Assembly: GCF_014651615.1 (NCBI RefSeq)
Contig: NZ_BMXF01000003.1
Coordinates: 372,001-436,000, forward strand
DNA length: 64,000 bases
Direction: 5' to 3'
DNA from: Persicitalea jodogahamensis
Lineage (GTDB): Bacteria; Bacteroidota; Bacteroidia; Cytophagales; Spirosomataceae
Both the position numbers and the translations under genes were made by a program. A model generated the notes under the pieces. It searched no databases, had not been told where the DNA came from, and worked only from the letters and a program-made list of their open reading frames with translations. Shown here one piece after another: positions 51,670 to 60,959 of the stretch. Each line of letters starts with the position of its first letter. Position 1 is the stretch's first letter.

Positions 51670-53442
51670 TCAGTACCGGTATTTTCGGCCTTCAAAGTCA
51701 AAAAGTACCTCCCGTTTTCCGGTGGCGCCTTTAATCAATATGACTTTATCGGTTTGCGTCGTGTCCATGCGCTGGTAATATTCAGCGTCCTTGGGCAGGT
51801 AGAGGTTGGTCAGTTGAGCGTCCTGAATAGCGTAGGGCGAGTGGGTCCGCTCGATTTCATCGCGCGGATGAAGCTTGACCGAGGGGTAGAGAATGGTATC
51901 TCCGGGAGCGTACTGTTCAACAATTTTTCCGGCGGTGGTCATGTAAGGGTTGGGACCGCGTGGGTTCACAAAGTAAGTGTACTTTGGGTCGCGGTCCTGA
52001 TAAATACGCACCAGCAGATTCCCGATAAAGTACAGCTGTATGCCTAGCACTACCCCGAGGATTGCCTTAGGCGCAGCAGGCAGCTTCCAGAACTGCTTCA
52101 GCATCATCGCGACAAACAGAATGGAGTACGGGAACGAGAAGCCGGAGTAGCGTTGGGTTAGTCCATAGGTGTGGTTGTTCTTGAAGGACATAATCACCAG
52201 AAACAGCGTCGGAACGATGGCCAGCATGGCCATGAACCACAGCAGCGAACGGGGAGTTTCGGCAGTATGGTTTTTTAGGAAACCAGCCAGAAGATAAAGG
52301 AAAGATGGAGCGGCTGCCAAAACCACGTACTGCAACTTGGGGACAGTGTAAAACGGCATACCCGTTACCAGCAGCAGCGCGAAAGCTGCCAAATAAACGG
52401 CGGGGTACTTTTGGGAAGTCAGGTACCTATGCAGGCACCAGGCAGCTACCCCTCCCAATACGAGCGACAGGAGAATATTCCTCAGACCCAGGAATTCAAT
52501 TTGGCCCAGGCCATTGGTAAACATCAGTAAATCGGCCCAGAGCGGTGCTGATTTTATGGCCACATTCGCGAACGTGGCGGGCAGAATGATAGCGAACGGA
52601 TTATCATAAGGGTGGGTCTGGGCCAGTTCTCCGTAAAGCTTGGCCTGATAAGCCAGGGTTTGAAAGGTGTACTTCCCGCCACCAAACACAAACCAAAGCG
52701 CCACAAGGCCGATACCCACCAGTGCCGTGGCTACAAAAGGAATCCAGCGCTTGAAGGGCCTCAAAAAAAACAGGGCATACAACCCGTGACAGAGAAAAAC
52801 GGTAAGGGTAAGGTAATGTGAGAGTAAACTCAACACGAATACCAATCCATAGGCCAGGTAAAGCCACGCTGAGGTTTTTTCTGAGGTGGAACTACTTCTT
52901 GGCCTCACGACCAATAAAAAGAGGTGTGTAGCCAGCAAAGTCAGAAAAAAGCTCATGGAGTAGTTGCGGGCCTGGTGGCTGTACGCGACAAAAAACGGCT
53001 CGAACGCGGTGATGGACGCACTGATCAAAGCCAGCGATTCGGAGCGGAAATGCCTTTTTACGAACACGTAAACCAGGGCGACGATGGCGGTACTGAAGAG
53101 AACGGAAAGGAATCGGACCGAAAAATCGCTAAGTCCGAACAGCTTCGTCCAGAGCCAAAACACACCGTAATAGGCCGGACTATTGCCAATATCTCCCCGG
53201 ATGTTGGCCTCGATGAAGTCATTGAACGTTTTTTCTTTCCAGAACTCTTTCGGAGTAAAATACCGCTTGCCCGGCGTGAAGAACACGTCCTTCTGATTCG
53301 CGCCTTCCATCACGATTCCCTGTGAAATGACGAGCGTGTATTTCTCATCCAGAAATACCCCGTAGCTGTCCGATTTGTATACGCGCAAGACAAAAGCCAG
53401 CGCAACGATAATGAGCAGGAGGTACTTTGGTGGGAATTTCAT
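51670..53442 (-). CDS. GT39-like integral membrane glycosyltransferase
   Basis: A 590-residue polytopic protein with about twelve membrane helices. The first periplasmic loop includes FLDEKYTL, which carries the Asp-Glu pair typical of the GT-C fold (GT39, protein mannosyltransferase/ArnT-like). Sequence outside that pattern is highly hydrophobic. GT-C enzymes take a sugar from a polyprenyl-phosphate donor and place it on a protein or lipid on the periplasmic side. The soluble methyltransferase gene is 49 bases upstream on the same strand, so both probably act in one glycan pathway. The acceptor is unknown. Confidence 0.87.
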   Translation of the reverse strand: MKFPPKYLLLIIVALAFVLRVYKSDSYGVFLDEKYTLVISQGIVMEGANQKDVFFTPGKRYFTPKEFWKEKTFNDFIEANIRGDIGNSPAYYGVFWLWTKLFGLSDFSVRFLSVLFSTAIVALVYVFVKRHFRSESLALISASITAFEPFFVAYSHQARNYSMSFFLTLLATHLFLLVVRPRSSSTSEKTSAWLYLAYGLVFVLSLLSHYLTLTVFLCHGLYALFFLRPFKRWIPFVATALVGIGLVALWFVFGGGKYTFQTLAYQAKLYGELAQTHPYDNPFAIILPATFANVAIKSAPLWADLLMFTNGLGQIEFLGLRNILLSLVLGGVAAWCLHRYLTSQKYPAVYLAAFALLLVTGMPFYTVPKLQYVVLAAAPSFLYLLAGFLKNHTAETPRSLLWFMAMLAIVPTLFLVIMSFKNNHTYGLTQRYSGFSFPYSILFVAMMLKQFWKLPAAPKAILGVVLGIQLYFIGNLLVRIYQDRDPKYTYFVNPRGPNPYMTTAGKIVEQYAPGDTILYPSVKLHPRDEIERTHSPYAIQDAQLTNLYLPKDAEYYQRMDTTQTDKVILIKGATGKREVLFDFEGRKYRY

Positions 53443-53491
53443 CCGTATAGACAGGAGGGAGGCAGCGAAGTCCGGGCCAATTCAGGCCTTC

Positions 53492-54238
53492 TTATTTTTT
53501 GGAATGTACGGGCAACTTGTTCAAAGAGCAGGCAATAATGAACTGCGCTGAAAACACGTGCTTGACGATGGGTACTTTTTCCAGAAAGGGCTGCAATTTG
53601 TAAATGATCTTGGCTGGGCCGGTCGGGAAAAAGAAAGGGACGAAACCCACATAAGACCACTGATCCACCTGTCCACCGGCGTGGCGAATCCATTTCTTAA
53701 GCTGCCACTCAAAAAACGACTGCTCCTCGTGTTCGATATGGTACTTTGAGGTTTTTTCGATCAGTTTCAGGATGGGATTATTGCCGTTGGGCTCCATAAT
53801 GATGATGTTATCCGCCAGCTTGAAGGCATTTCGCAACGCCAGTTGCTGGTCAGCCAGGTGATGAAGTACACCACGAATGACACCAACGTCGTACTTTTTC
53901 TCCGGGACGGGCAGGTTTTCGTCCAGAAGATTAAGGGTGCTGAACGTGACATCAGGGTAGTTTTTGGAGGCGATTTCGATGGCCTTATCGGCCGGGTCGA
54001 AGCCCGTTACTTCCAGATGCGGAAAATTTTGCTTGATATTATTGGTGTACACTCCGTCCCCACAGCCAATGTCAATCAGCGTTTGGTACTCAGGCTTGAT
54101 GAATTTGAATATTTCATCCGAAATTCGCTTGTTGGCGACATGGGAAGAAAACTGGGCATTAGTGGTGTACAGAAAACCTTCATTTTCCTGGACATTTTGG
54201 TTGAAGGCTTTAACGTTCTCTTTAAGTGACGTGCTCAT
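53492..54238 (-). CDS. class I SAM-dependent methyltransferase
   Basis: A 248-residue Rossmann-fold methyltransferase. Motif I is LIDIGCGDGVYTNN, motif II the Asp of VTGFDPADKAIEIAS, and VIRGVLHHLADQQLALRNA is the C-terminal VLHH pattern of UbiE/COQ5-type enzymes. An N-terminal ~40-residue helical arm precedes the fold. It methylates a small molecule or sugar moiety, not identified. It is upstream of, and probably co-transcribed with, the GT39-like gene; together they may build or decorate a surface glycan. Confidence 0.9.
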   Translation of the reverse strand: MSTSLKENVKAFNQNVQENEGFLYTTNAQFSSHVANKRISDEIFKFIKPEYQTLIDIGCGDGVYTNNIKQNFPHLEVTGFDPADKAIEIASKNYPDVTFSTLNLLDENLPVPEKKYDVGVIRGVLHHLADQQLALRNAFKLADNIIIMEPNGNNPILKLIEKTSKYHIEHEEQSFFEWQLKKWIRHAGGQVDQWSYVGFVPFFFPTGPAKIIYKLQPFLEKVPIVKHVFSAQFIIACSLNKLPVHSKK

Positions 54239-54394
54239 TTAATTAGTCTGATGATATTTTGAGAGGACAAACATATAAGGTTTATGGCTAAAGACAACGA
54301 ATTATGACCAATTTGTCATAGTGCAGAGTGGTAAAATCTAACTCTGGGACCTCAAAATGCTATTGCTGAAACAGGTACATCCATCTTTTGAGCG

Positions 54395-55195
54395 CTAGAC
54401 TCCGATGTAGGCCGTTGCTGCCGCGTCGTTTACCATTTTTTCGGCGTGCTCCTTTCCCAGATAATTATCAATAAAGTAATGCGCCACATAGAGCAGGGGA
54501 GTAGTCAGAATGGCCACCGCACCTTTGTATAAGTAGTTGACCGAACCGACGGCCAGTACCTGCGCAATGCTCCAATTGCCAAAAATGTAAAAAGCCACCC
54601 CAATCACGACGAAGCTGTCGACCAGTTGGGAAAAGAGTGTCGACCCCGTAGCTCTCAGCCAAATGTGCTTGGGTCCCGTGCGGCGGCGCAACCAGGAAAA
54701 CACCGAAATATCGAGCAACTGGCCTAGCAGGAATGCCACGATCGACCCGATCATGATGCCCAGGCCCTGCCGGAAAATCAGTGAAAAAGCTTCGTTGATA
54801 TTGAAAGAATTACCGGCGGTATCGGTACTATTGAGGTCGAGCCAGAACTGGGCGGGCGGCAGCATGGTGGTGATGTAGATGGTGCCGAACATGTACACGA
54901 TAAAGCCCGCTGTAAGGAAAGAAATCCGTCGTACGCCACGCCGGCCAAAGTACTCATTGATCAGGTCGGAGGTAATAAAAACGATGGGCCAGTTGAGTAC
55001 CCCCGCCGACATGTTGAAGTCCAGCAACTGCCCGCCAAGAGCTATTTGCGCAGGAGCTATGCCCAACAGACTTTCCACGGAGAAAATCTTGGCCCCAATG
55101 ATCTCGGCAATCAGGGCATTGGTCAGAAAAAGTCCGCACAGAAAAAGAAACAGTCGTTGCCCTTTCTGATCGGCGGTGGCGGCGATTGAGGTCAT
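54395..55195 (-). CDS. queuosine precursor transporter (VUT/YhhQ family)
   Basis: A 266-residue membrane protein with six or seven helices and the family signature WPIVFITSDLINEYFGRRGVRR, followed by FNINEAFSLIFRQGLGIMIGS, ISVFSWLRRRTG and the ATGSTLFSQLVDSFVV stretch. Members import queuosine precursors (preQ0, preQ1 or queuine) used to modify tRNA wobble bases. The gene begins one base after the aminotransferase gene ends, so it is co-transcribed with it although there is no evident metabolic link. No preQ1 riboswitch is visible upstream. Confidence 0.92.
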   Translation of the reverse strand: MTSIAATADQKGQRLFLFLCGLFLTNALIAEIIGAKIFSVESLLGIAPAQIALGGQLLDFNMSAGVLNWPIVFITSDLINEYFGRRGVRRISFLTAGFIVYMFGTIYITTMLPPAQFWLDLNSTDTAGNSFNINEAFSLIFRQGLGIMIGSIVAFLLGQLLDISVFSWLRRRTGPKHIWLRATGSTLFSQLVDSFVVIGVAFYIFGNWSIAQVLAVGSVNYLYKGAVAILTTPLLYVAHYFIDNYLGKEHAEKMVNDAAATAYIGV

Positions 55196-55196
55196 A

Positions 55197-56441
55197 CTAA
55201 CTCAGGACTTCTCCTACCGTTAGAAGCGCGGGAACCCGGTGCGCTTCCAGAAAAAGGGCAATCCGATCCACCGCCTCGTTAAGCTCGTCCATCGTGGGCA
55301 GGAACACAATGCGGAAGTGGTCGTTGCGCACATAATTGAATCCCGTCCCCGACACGACCAGCACTTTCTGTTCACTCAAAAGGCGATACACAAAATCATT
55401 GTCATCCTGAAAATCGAACAATTCCAAATCGATTTTTGGGAACAGGTAAAGCGCACCGCTTGGCTTCACACAGCTGATGCCCGGAATTTGGGTGAGGCGG
55501 TCATGCACGGCATTCATCTGCTTGTGCAGCCGCCCCGTGGGAAGTACCAGATCGTGGATACTCTGGTAGCCGCCCAGGGCAGTCTGAATTGCATATTGGG
55601 TGGGGACATTGGCGCAAAGGCGCATGCTGGCCAGGAGCAGAATTCCTTCTACATAGGACTTGGCGCGCTTTTTCGCGCCGCTCAGAATCATCCAGCCGCC
55701 GCGGAAGCCCGCTGCCCGGTAATTCTTGGACAAGCCGCCAAATGTCACGCACAGCGTGTGCTCCACCATCGTGGCGATGGGATAATGTACCGCGTCATCA
55801 TACAGGATCCGGTCGTAAATCTCATCCGAAAAAATGATAAGACCGTGTTCCTCGGCAATGCGGGCGATTCGCTCCACAATTTCCCGATCGTACACCGCCC
55901 CAGTCGGATTGTTGGGGTTGATCAGGACGACGCCCTTGGTGCGTGGAGTGATTTTACTTTCCAGATCATCCAGATCGGGATTCCACTCATTGCTTTCATC
56001 ACAGATGTAGTGTACAGGTTTGCCGCCACTTAGCGCAATGGATGTGGTCCATAGCGGGTAGTCCGGAGAAGGGACGAGGATTTCGTCTCCTGTATTGAGC
56101 AGCGCCTGCATCGAGAGCAGAATCAGCTCACTGACGCCATTTCCGATAAAGATGTCATTGATTTCGACACCGGGAATGCCCTGTGTTTGAGTATAATGCA
56201 TCACCGCCTTCCGGGCTGCAAACAATCCGCGCGAGTCAGCGTAGCCCTGAGCATTCCGGATATTCATGATGATATCGTGAACAATCTCATCCGGCGCATC
56301 AAACCCGAAAGGCGCGGGATTGCCTATGTTCAGGTTGATGATTTTGTACCCCTGGCTTTCGAGCTCCTGGGCTTTATTGTATACCGGGCCGCGAATATCA
56401 TATTTCAGATTATCGAGACGGTGACTTTTTAGAAATTCCAT
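55197..56441 (-). CDS. pyridoxal-phosphate aminotransferase (AlaA-like, class I fold)
   Basis: A 414-residue fold-type I aminotransferase. The PLP lysine is Lys239 in FGGLSKNYRAAGFRGGW; the Asn/Pro-rich loop is LINPNNPTGA and the Asp of the pyridine N pair is in IFSDEIYD. The SK-Y-R-AGFR pattern matches the alanine transaminase AlaA (YfbQ) group, which makes alanine from pyruvate and glutamate. Length is typical. A TAnnTTTG -7 element (minus strand) at 56526-56533 lies 85 bases upstream. It precedes the queuosine-precursor transporter with a one-base gap. Confidence 0.92.
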   Translation of the reverse strand: MEFLKSHRLDNLKYDIRGPVYNKAQELESQGYKIINLNIGNPAPFGFDAPDEIVHDIIMNIRNAQGYADSRGLFAARKAVMHYTQTQGIPGVEINDIFIGNGVSELILLSMQALLNTGDEILVPSPDYPLWTTSIALSGGKPVHYICDESNEWNPDLDDLESKITPRTKGVVLINPNNPTGAVYDREIVERIARIAEEHGLIIFSDEIYDRILYDDAVHYPIATMVEHTLCVTFGGLSKNYRAAGFRGGWMILSGAKKRAKSYVEGILLLASMRLCANVPTQYAIQTALGGYQSIHDLVLPTGRLHKQMNAVHDRLTQIPGISCVKPSGALYLFPKIDLELFDFQDDNDFVYRLLSEQKVLVVSGTGFNYVRNDHFRIVFLPTMDELNEAVDRIALFLEAHRVPALLTVGEVLS

Positions 56442-56749
56442 GCAGGTGGGTGGCTACGGATACTTACTTAATGCGGATGTACAACAGTATATTGGCTTCA
56501 TCGCCTTATTTATTGACTGAAAAGACAAATGTACAAAACTTCATGAAGTAGCTGAATGCTCTCAAATCTTTGCCGGAGAAGCAGTTTTGTTCGCTATCTG
56601 CTCAGGAATGAATACTTTTTGTCCACATTCTTTGCCCGAGCACTGTGTGGTCTATGTACTAAGCGCATCTGATAAGTCGGGTTGTTTATCAGATTCTTTA
56701 TTTTAGAACCGGAAGACCGATCCGGATGGTCCAGATCATCCTCTAAACT
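56442..56749. other. 308-base gap holding divergent promoters only
   Basis: The region separates the divergent aminotransferase and GH30 genes. I find no gene in it. It has a minus-strand -7 element (56533-56526) and a plus-strand TATTTTAG (56699-56706) that is one base off TAnnTTTG, with TTG 14 bases upstream. Confidence 0.6.
56526..56533 (-). promoter_or_regulatory. candidate -7 element for the aminotransferase operon
   Basis: TACATTTG on the minus strand exactly matches TAnnTTTG and would start RNA about 80 bases before the ATG at 56441. A -33 TTTG with normal spacing is not evident. Confidence 0.45.
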
Positions 56750-58321
56750 ATGAATAAATTATTCTTGTACGGAGCAACCTTACTGCTGTGTTGTACTCAA
56801 AGAAGCGGTACTCCGGATGTACCGGTGCCCCAAACCAAAGTCGTGGTTGATCTCAGCCGCGAGTTCCAGACAATCCATAGCTTCGGAGCCTCCGATTGCT
56901 GGTCTGCCAAATTTGTGGGGGAATGGGAAGACGAAACAAAAAAGAATCATATCGCCGATTTACTTTTCAGTCAGGACACACTTACGAATGGCCAGCCCAA
57001 AGGGATCGGGCTTTCCTTGTGGCGTATGAATATTGGCGCGGGTAGTTATGAGCAGGGTGAAGCCAGCGACATCAAGGATCCGTGGCGCCGCGAAGAGTGT
57101 TTTCAAGATGCGAAGGGCCAATACGATTGGACCAAGCAAGCGGGTAGCCAGTGGTTTTTGCGGGCGGCAAAACAACGTGGCGTCAGGTACACGCTCGGTT
57201 TTTCCATATCGCCCCCAGTGCACATGACAGTCAACGGCAAAGCCTTCTCGCCGGGCGGTGGTTCGCTGAACCTGAAGCCCGGACTCATGCCCGCATTTGC
57301 CGATTTTCTAACGAAAGTCTCCGAGCATTTTGGTTTTGATTACCTCAGCCCGCTCAACGAACCTCAATGGGACTGGAAAGCGGGCAAAAACGGCAAAGCC
57401 AACCAGGAAGGTACGCCCGCCCAAAACAGCGAAATTCTGGATGTGGCCAGGGCATTATCCAAAACGCTGTCCACCCAAAATGTAAATACTACGGTAGTAA
57501 ACGGGGAAACGGCGCAGCTCAATTTTCTTTACGAGCGGGCGGAGTCAGGCCGGGGTGACCAAATGAAGCAGCTATATACCGGAAGTAATTCACTGCACGA
57601 TCTGCCAAAGGTGGAAAATATTCTGGCGTTCCACAGCTACTTTACAACCTGTGATGATGCCAATCTGGTCAACACGCGAAGGGCAGCGATTCAGGCGGCA
57701 AAATCGGTGGATAGCCCCGAGTTGTGGCAGAGTGAGTTCGGAATTCTGGGGAATATTTGTGATCAATACAATGGCTATCCGCGCAATACCGGTATCGACT
57801 ACGGGCTTTACGTCGCCAAAGTCATACATAATGACCTGACCATTACCAACGTTTCTTCGTGGCAATGGTGGCTGGCGATCAATCCGTATGATTACAGCGA
57901 CGGGTTGGTGTACATCAATGGTCCCGACGGACAATTCAAAAATCACGACAATGCCCGCATGTCAGGCAATGTCGTCGAATCCAAGCAGCTGTGGTCTTTC
58001 GGCAATTTTTCGCGCTTCGTCCGGCCTGGAATGAAACGGGTGAACGTACAGCTCAAAGACCATCCTGACCCCATTGCGCAAGCGGGTACTTACATGGTAT
58101 CGGCTTATAAAGAGGAAGCCAGCCGCAAGATCGTTTTTATTGGGGTTAATATGACAGAGCAAGCGGTTGCTTTACCGCTTTCCGGCCTATCGCTCAAAAA
58201 CCAAACCTTCACGACCTATACGACCAGCCGAGAAAAAAACCTGGCGAAGGATACCTTGTCCGGCAATACGCTGCAAATGGAACCCAAGTCAGTGACAACG
58301 TTCGTGGGACACTACAATTAG
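56750..58321 (+). CDS. GH30 family glycoside hydrolase, lipoprotein
   Basis: A 523-residue exported glycosidase. A lipobox-like signal ends in CC (Cys14/15). The TIM barrel has Glu204 in SPLNEPQWDW as acid/base and Glu329 in WQSEFGI as nucleophile, followed by the C-terminal beta-sandwich found in GH30. GH30 includes beta-1,6-glucanases, beta-galactanases, xylanases and glucosylceramidases; the exact substrate is not readable. It precedes the cytochrome operon by 202 bases containing an AT-rich hairpin, so it may be part of the same catabolic locus or merely a neighbour. Confidence 0.92.
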   Translation: MNKLFLYGATLLLCCTQRSGTPDVPVPQTKVVVDLSREFQTIHSFGASDCWSAKFVGEWEDETKKNHIADLLFSQDTLTNGQPKGIGLSLWRMNIGAGSYEQGEASDIKDPWRREECFQDAKGQYDWTKQAGSQWFLRAAKQRGVRYTLGFSISPPVHMTVNGKAFSPGGGSLNLKPGLMPAFADFLTKVSEHFGFDYLSPLNEPQWDWKAGKNGKANQEGTPAQNSEILDVARALSKTLSTQNVNTTVVNGETAQLNFLYERAESGRGDQMKQLYTGSNSLHDLPKVENILAFHSYFTTCDDANLVNTRRAAIQAAKSVDSPELWQSEFGILGNICDQYNGYPRNTGIDYGLYVAKVIHNDLTITNVSSWQWWLAINPYDYSDGLVYINGPDGQFKNHDNARMSGNVVESKQLWSFGNFSRFVRPGMKRVNVQLKDHPDPIAQAGTYMVSAYKEEASRKIVFIGVNMTEQAVALPLSGLSLKNQTFTTYTTSREKNLAKDTLSGNTLQMEPKSVTTFVGHYN

Positions 58322-58478
58322 TCAGATGCGACAACACCTGTACGAAACTCATGACGAATGCTGCTCGAGAACCGTTTCCTTTTCATGGGATTTTACCATC
58401 GGCAGAGTATTTTATTATGCTGATGATCAGTGCTTAGGAACGGAAAGTGGCTCTAAACCGTTAAAAGATCAGTAAATA

Positions 58479-58504
58479 GCTTTTTTAAATTACTTTAAAA
58501 AAGC
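58479..58504. repeat. 11-bp AT-rich inverted repeat before the DUF1549/DUF1553 gene
   Basis: GCTTTTTTAAA (58479-58489) and TTTAAAAAAGC (58494-58504) pair perfectly across TTAC. It is 19 bases upstream of the ATG at 58524. It could be a weak terminator for the GH30 transcript or an operator; there is no U-tract after it. Confidence 0.5.
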
Positions 58505-58523
58505 ATGAAACTGCCTGAACCTT

Positions 58524-60848
58524 ATGAAAATCCGACTAATCCTTTTCCTGACTTTTATAGGAGCTTTGGCACTCGCCGTTGGTTCCTGTTTTCAGAAAAA
58601 TAGCCCGGCCAACCAGGAAAGCATCCCCGACGTCGTTAGCTACAATTTCCACATCCGGCCCATGTTGTCGGACAAATGCTTTGCCTGCCATGGCCCTGAT
58701 GCTAAGAAGCGGGAAGCCGGGCTGCGGCTTGACCTGGCCGAGGCGGCGTTTTTGCCCCTTCGCGAAACCAAGGGGGCCTATGCCTTTGTGGAGGGCAAGC
58801 CCGAGCAATCGGAGGTCTACCGGCGCATTACTTCTGACGATCCTGCCTACCAAATGCCTACACCCGAATCACACCTGGGGCTGCTGAGCGAGCATGAGGT
58901 GAAGTTGATGAAAAAATGGATCGAGCAAGGGGCGAAGTACGAAAAGCACTGGGCTTTTGTGCCGCCTAAAAAGGCCCCACTTCCCGAAGTGGACAACGAG
59001 GAGTGGCCCCGAAATGAAATCGACCGCTTCGTGCTGGCCAAAATGGAGGAAAAGGGGCTGGCACCCAATGAAACCGCCGATGAGGAGTACCTGCTCAAAC
59101 GCGTATCGCTGGATCTGACCGGACTTGTGCCATCGCTGCAACTGCAGGATAAATTCATGGCCGACAACAGCGAGAACGCCTACTCCAAAATTGTGGATGA
59201 AGTACTGAAGCAACCGGCTTATGGCGAGAAGATGGCCCTGCATTGGCTGGACGTATCGCGTTACGCTGACTCCTACGGCTATCAGGACGATAACATCCGC
59301 ACCCAGTGGCCATGGCGCGATTGGCTGATTCATGCCTTCAATAAAAATCTTTCCTATGACAAGTTCGTGACCTGGACACTGGCCGGGGATATGCTGCCAA
59401 ACACGGATAAGGAGAAAATTCTGGCGACTGGATTCTATCGGAACCACAAATACACCGAAGAAGGCGGCGTGATTCCTGAGGAGTACCGTATCGAGTACAT
59501 CCTGGACAAGACCAAAACCTACACCAAGGGTATATTGGCTATGACCGCCGAGTGCGCCCAGTGCCATGATCACAAATATGACCCCATCTCGCAGAAGGAC
59601 TACTACTCCATGTTTGCGTTCTTCAACAATACGCCTGAGGTTGGCTATGAGGGGGACGTGAGCCAGTCAAGGCCCGCAAAGAAGCCAATCGTTACTATTT
59701 CAAATTCGGATGCAAGTGATCTGCTCTCATTTTTGAACCGGCAGGACACCAGCGCTCTTACCGTGTCGGTTCTGGGTGAACGCGACACATTACGTCCCAC
59801 CTACATTCTTAACCGCGGCGTATACGATGCGCCTACCACGCAGGTGTACGCCCAACCGCTGCCTGCCGTCATGAAGTTCGATACGACAAAGTACCCCCGT
59901 AATCGCCTCGGATTGGCTAAATGGACGGTTGATAAGAATAATCCTCTCACCGCACGTGTGTTTGTCAACCATACCTGGCAGCAGTTCTTCGGCCGGGGCC
60001 TGGTGCGGACCACTGGCGACTTTGGTATGCAGGGCGACCTGCCCACGCATCCCGAACTACTAGACTGGTTGGCGGTGGATTTTATGGAGCATGGCTGGGA
60101 CATCAAGCGGCTCGTAAAGCAGATCGTCACCTCGGCAACCTACCGCCAGTCGGCTAAGGTCGATCCGAAGAAAATGGCCATTGATCCCGACAATATTTAC
60201 CTGTCGCGCGGCGCGCGCTACCGCATTCCGGCGGAATTCGTTCGCGACGTGGTCTTGTCGAGCAGCGGGCTACTGGTGGAAAAAATCGGTGGTCCGAGTG
60301 TGAAACCCTACCAGCCAGCGGGCCTGTGGGAATCGGCCAGCTCGGGGCGCGGCGAATTGAAGGAGTACTTTCAGGACAAGGGGGACGCCCTGTACCGCCG
60401 TGGCATGTATACTTTCATCAAACTCACCGTGCCACCACCCTCAATGGGTATCTTTGACGCCAGCAACCGCGACCAGTGCGAAGTGGTGCGCTCCAAAACT
60501 AATACTCCGCTTCAAGCCTTGGTGATGATGAATGACCCAACGGTCCTGGAAGCCTCCCGCGTCCTTTCGCAAAAACTTATGCAGGAAAAAGGTGATCCGG
60601 AAACGAAAATTTCGGAAGCCTTCCGCCGCATCGTCTGCCGCAAGCCCACCGAAAAAGAGCTCGCAATTCTCAAAGACTACTATAATGAACAGGCCAGCCT
60701 TTTCAGACAAAAGAAATTGAATGCCGCCAAAACCCTCGACGTAGGGGAGTACCCCGCGGCCAAAATCGCCGACCGCGCTTCCTGGGCCGCCCTGATGCAG
60801 GTTGTAAGCACGATTTACAATATGGAAGAGGCGATTACCAAGACGTAG
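58524..60848 (+). CDS. PSCyt1/DUF1549/DUF1553 cytochrome lipoprotein
   Basis: A 774-residue exported lipoprotein (lipobox ending AVGSC, Cys22). A planctomycete-type cytochrome C domain carries CFACH (Cys52, Cys55, His56) followed by [17 protein letters not shown]1549 follows (about 160-380; [20 protein letters not shown], and a second CxxCH in [14 protein letters not shown]), and DUF1553 ends the protein (about 480-760; [20 protein letters not shown]). Such proteins pair with DUF1501 proteins in planctomycetes and Cytophagales. The pathway is uncharacterised; a polysaccharide- or sulfate-linked redox role is often suggested. It precedes the DUF1501 gene by 111 bases. Confidence 0.93.
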   Translation: MKIRLILFLTFIGALALAVGSCFQKNSPANQESIPDVVSYNFHIRPMLSDKCFACHGPDAKKREAGLRLDLAEAAFLPLRETKGAYAFVEGKPEQSEVYRRITSDDPAYQMPTPESHLGLLSEHEVKLMKKWIEQGAKYEKHWAFVPPKKAPLPEVDNEEWPRNEIDRFVLAKMEEKGLAPNETADEEYLLKRVSLDLTGLVPSLQLQDKFMADNSENAYSKIVDEVLKQPAYGEKMALHWLDVSRYADSYGYQDDNIRTQWPWRDWLIHAFNKNLSYDKFVTWTLAGDMLPNTDKEKILATGFYRNHKYTEEGGVIPEEYRIEYILDKTKTYTKGILAMTAECAQCHDHKYDPISQKDYYSMFAFFNNTPEVGYEGDVSQSRPAKKPIVTISNSDASDLLSFLNRQDTSALTVSVLGERDTLRPTYILNRGVYDAPTTQVYAQPLPAVMKFDTTKYPRNRLGLAKWTVDKNNPLTARVFVNHTWQQFFGRGLVRTTGDFGMQGDLPTHPELLDWLAVDFMEHGWDIKRLVKQIVTSATYRQSAKVDPKKMAIDPDNIYLSRGARYRIPAEFVRDVVLSSSGLLVEKIGGPSVKPYQPAGLWESASSGRGELKEYFQDKGDALYRRGMYTFIKLTVPPPSMGIFDASNRDQCEVVRSKTNTPLQALVMMNDPTVLEASRVLSQKLMQEKGDPETKISEAFRRIVCRKPTEKELAILKDYYNEQASLFRQKKLNAAKTLDVGEYPAAKIADRASWAALMQVVSTIYNMEEAITKT

Positions 60849-60869
60849 GAAAACAATTTGGAATCAAGG

Positions 60870-60928
60870 AATGTCGGAATTTGCAATTACGGCCTTCATC
60901 AATTGACCGGAAGCGAGATTCCGACATT
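60870..60928. repeat. 11-bp inverted repeat between the DUF1553 and DUF1501 genes
   Basis: AATGTCGGAAT (60870-60880) and ATTCCGACATT (60918-60928) are exact inverted copies. A related ATTCCGACATTCACT occurs upstream of the next gene at 62514, where the surrounding AAATTGA is also shared. These look like copies of one intergenic element. Confidence 0.65.
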
Positions 60929-60959
60929 TACTGATTCACTAATTCAAAATTGATCCCCA

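Noticed and set aside
54239-55195. preQ1 riboswitch for the queuosine-precursor transporter
   Set aside because: The gene starts one base after its upstream neighbour, leaving no room for an own leader.
55239-56033. 264-residue open frame opposite the aminotransferase
   Set aside because: Mirror of a well-supported PLP enzyme; composition is that of an antisense frame.
58869-59573. 234-residue open frame opposite the DUF1549/DUF1553 gene
   Set aside because: Shadow of a conserved coding region; no signal or domain.
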